From Marinobacter sp. SS21 (GTDB lineage Bacteria > Pseudomonadota > Gammaproteobacteria > Pseudomonadales > Oleiphilaceae), in assembly GCF_028369065.1 (NCBI RefSeq), contig NZ_JAQNDA010000012.1, forward strand, positions 42,193 to 106,192: 64,000 nucleotides of DNA, in the 5' to 3' direction. Shown here in pieces: positions 63,106 to 64,000 of this stretch. The translations under genes were made by a program, and so were the position numbers. Under the pieces are notes generated by a model. The model worked only from the letters and a program-made list of their open reading frames with translations, searched no databases and was not told where the DNA came from. Each line of letters starts with the position of its first letter. Position 1 is the first letter of the stretch.

Positions 63106-63834
63106 ATGAATGAAGAAAATGAGGATATTCACGAGATAGAGAAAGCTATCATCCTAGATGAGGATAGTCCGATTAGAAGAATGGACCCCGATAAAAAGGA
63201 GTTGCCTCTTGAAAGTAGGCTAGATCATTATATTTTTAATTGCTCTCAATCTTTATCTTCAATTTCAGCGTCAATTGAAAAAGCCGATATTTCGATACTT
63301 TTATTAGAATCCGCCTACGAAGACTGCCCTGAATCTGAAAACATTACTCCGGCAGAATTTGTTGAATATGCGATCGAAAACTACTTTATTAGAAGTGCTA
63401 CTATCTATGATCGCTGTTTAATTTTCGTAAATAGATTGCTGGATCTAGGGATTGCAAATGATTCTATTGGCCACCAATTGCTCGTTACCAATGAGCATGT
63501 CAAGGCTTTCAAGTTAGAGTCTAAGCTGAGAGCAATACGAAAAGAATGCACTGAATATCGAGTAGAGCGTAACAAAATCGTTCATCATGGGCGCTACTCA
63601 GATGCTAATTTTACTAATATATCCGCCATGCACAAAGCTAATTTTCTGAGCGAAAAAGAGGGACTAGATCCTGTGATTCCGCCAGAGACAGTCGACTATT
63701 ACATGAATAACATAATCAAAACTCAAAAGCAGGAGTTCATCGATCACCTTGAAAAAATAAAAGAAAAAGTAAAGCAGTTTTATGACTCTGCACTGCCGAT
63801 TTATGGGCACAAGAAAAAAGAGTTGAGCGCATAA
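63106..63834 (+). CDS. Cassette 4 protein with a HEPN-like motif
   Basis: 242 aa; ATG 63106 with GAGAGG five nt upstream. All-helical, charged and AT-rich in codon use, unlike the chromosomal genes. The segment VERNKIVHHGRYSD (about residues 160-173) contains R-N-x3-H, the RX4-6H signature of HEPN ribonucleases; RNxxVHxG is the form seen in Cthe_2314-type HEPN proteins. No partner antitoxin gene is beside it, though the next cassette is outside the window. It could be an RNase effector of a toxin-antitoxin or antiphage type, or a catalytically silent HEPN protein. Function is inferred only from this motif. Confidence 0.6.
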   Translation: MNEENEDIHEIEKAIILDEDSPIRRMDPDKKELPLESRLDHYIFNCSQSLSSISASIEKADISILLLESAYEDCPESENITPAEFVEYAIENYFIRSATIYDRCLIFVNRLLDLGIANDSIGHQLLVTNEHVKAFKLESKLRAIRKECTEYRVERNKIVHHGRYSDANFTNISAMHKANFLSEKEGLDPVIPPETVDYYMNNIIKTQKQEFIDHLEKIKEKVKQFYDSALPIYGHKKKELSA

Positions 63835-63836
63835 AG

Positions 63837-63997
63837 CTATAACAATCGGCTGCACGGCGACCGTTTTTCCGCCGCTTCGCGGGTGTGTCATGACGAAAGA
63901 CTCCGGTCTTTCTTGCTGTATTCAAGATGAGGGAAGGCCCCTCGGTCTCGGTGACCAGACACCGGGATCAAACCGCCCTGTGCGGCTTGCATTAAGA
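63837..63997 (+). other. attC site of cassette 4 (large, with atypical R' core)
   Basis: R'' CTATAAC (63837-63843) is the exact complement of GTTATAG at the start of this cassette (63084-63090). L'' CGGCTGCACGGCG pairs with L' CGCCCTGTGCGGC with one bulge. The centre holds long hairpins (GAAAGACTCCGGTCTTTC, CGGTCTCGGTGACCAGACACCG). About 161 nt, similar in size to superintegron attC sites. The R' position reads ATTAAGA instead of GTTRRRY, so the conserved G is replaced. The window ends 3 nt later. Confidence 0.72.
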
Positions 63998-64000
63998 GTG

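Overview
The window is a GC-rich (about 60% by eye) chromosomal segment of a Gammaproteobacterium, most like Marinobacter or a close marine relative. This rests on gene content and order (metG-rnfABCDGE-nth; purM-purN next to a DUF2066 gene and hda; alaS-lysC-csrA followed by tRNA-Ser and tRNA-Arg; ampD-ampE; a sodium-pumping oxaloacetate decarboxylase operon). No database search was possible.

Layout. 1-8413: minus-strand operon metG-rnfA-B-C-D-G-E-nth (nth cut by the window edge). 8598-12347: plus-strand apbC/mrp, dcd, a yjaG-like gene and avtA. 12361-15058: minus-strand DUF3108 gene, purN and purM. 15205-19117: plus-strand DUF2066 gene, CDP-alcohol phosphatidyltransferase, hda, a ParA-type ATPase and a yqcC-like gene. 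19141-22961: MASE1-PAS-GGDEF-EAL protein and nadC (minus). 23268-29642: DUF1631 protein, ampD, ampE and a chemotaxis receptor (plus). 29654-36135: minus-strand cobalamin adenosyltransferase, ketopantoate-reductase-like gene, valS, holC and pepA. 36364-38521: lptF-lptG, then a convergent RDD gene. 39490-43839: alaS, lysC and csrA. 43967-44750: tRNA-Ser plus a rearranged tRNA-Arg cluster. 44753-48547: CHRD protein, small unknowns, a VTT-like membrane protein, DUF2058 and dbpA. 48761-52181: oadGAB.

The last 11 kb is the accessory, DNA-damage-linked part. The mutagenesis cassette dnaE2-imuB-imuA (minus) carries a perfectly symmetric LexA box before imuA. It is followed by phhB and then by an integron: an IntI-type integrase with its own LexA box, an attI region with unusual inverted repeats, and at least four gene cassettes with recognisable attC sites. 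Cassette 1 encodes an orphan protein. Cassettes 2 and 3 seem to lack genes. Cassette 4 encodes a HEPN-like protein. An IS1182-type insertion sequence sits exactly in the GTT core of the third attC site. SOS induction would therefore be expected to raise both error-prone repair and cassette shuffling from one locus.

The other unexplained region is the tRNA-Arg cluster. A first tRNA-Arg copy is interrupted in its T-loop by an 80-nt multi-hairpin element, two intact copies follow, and a 182-bp unit containing the tRNA 3' end, a terminator and a second version of the same element is then partly duplicated.
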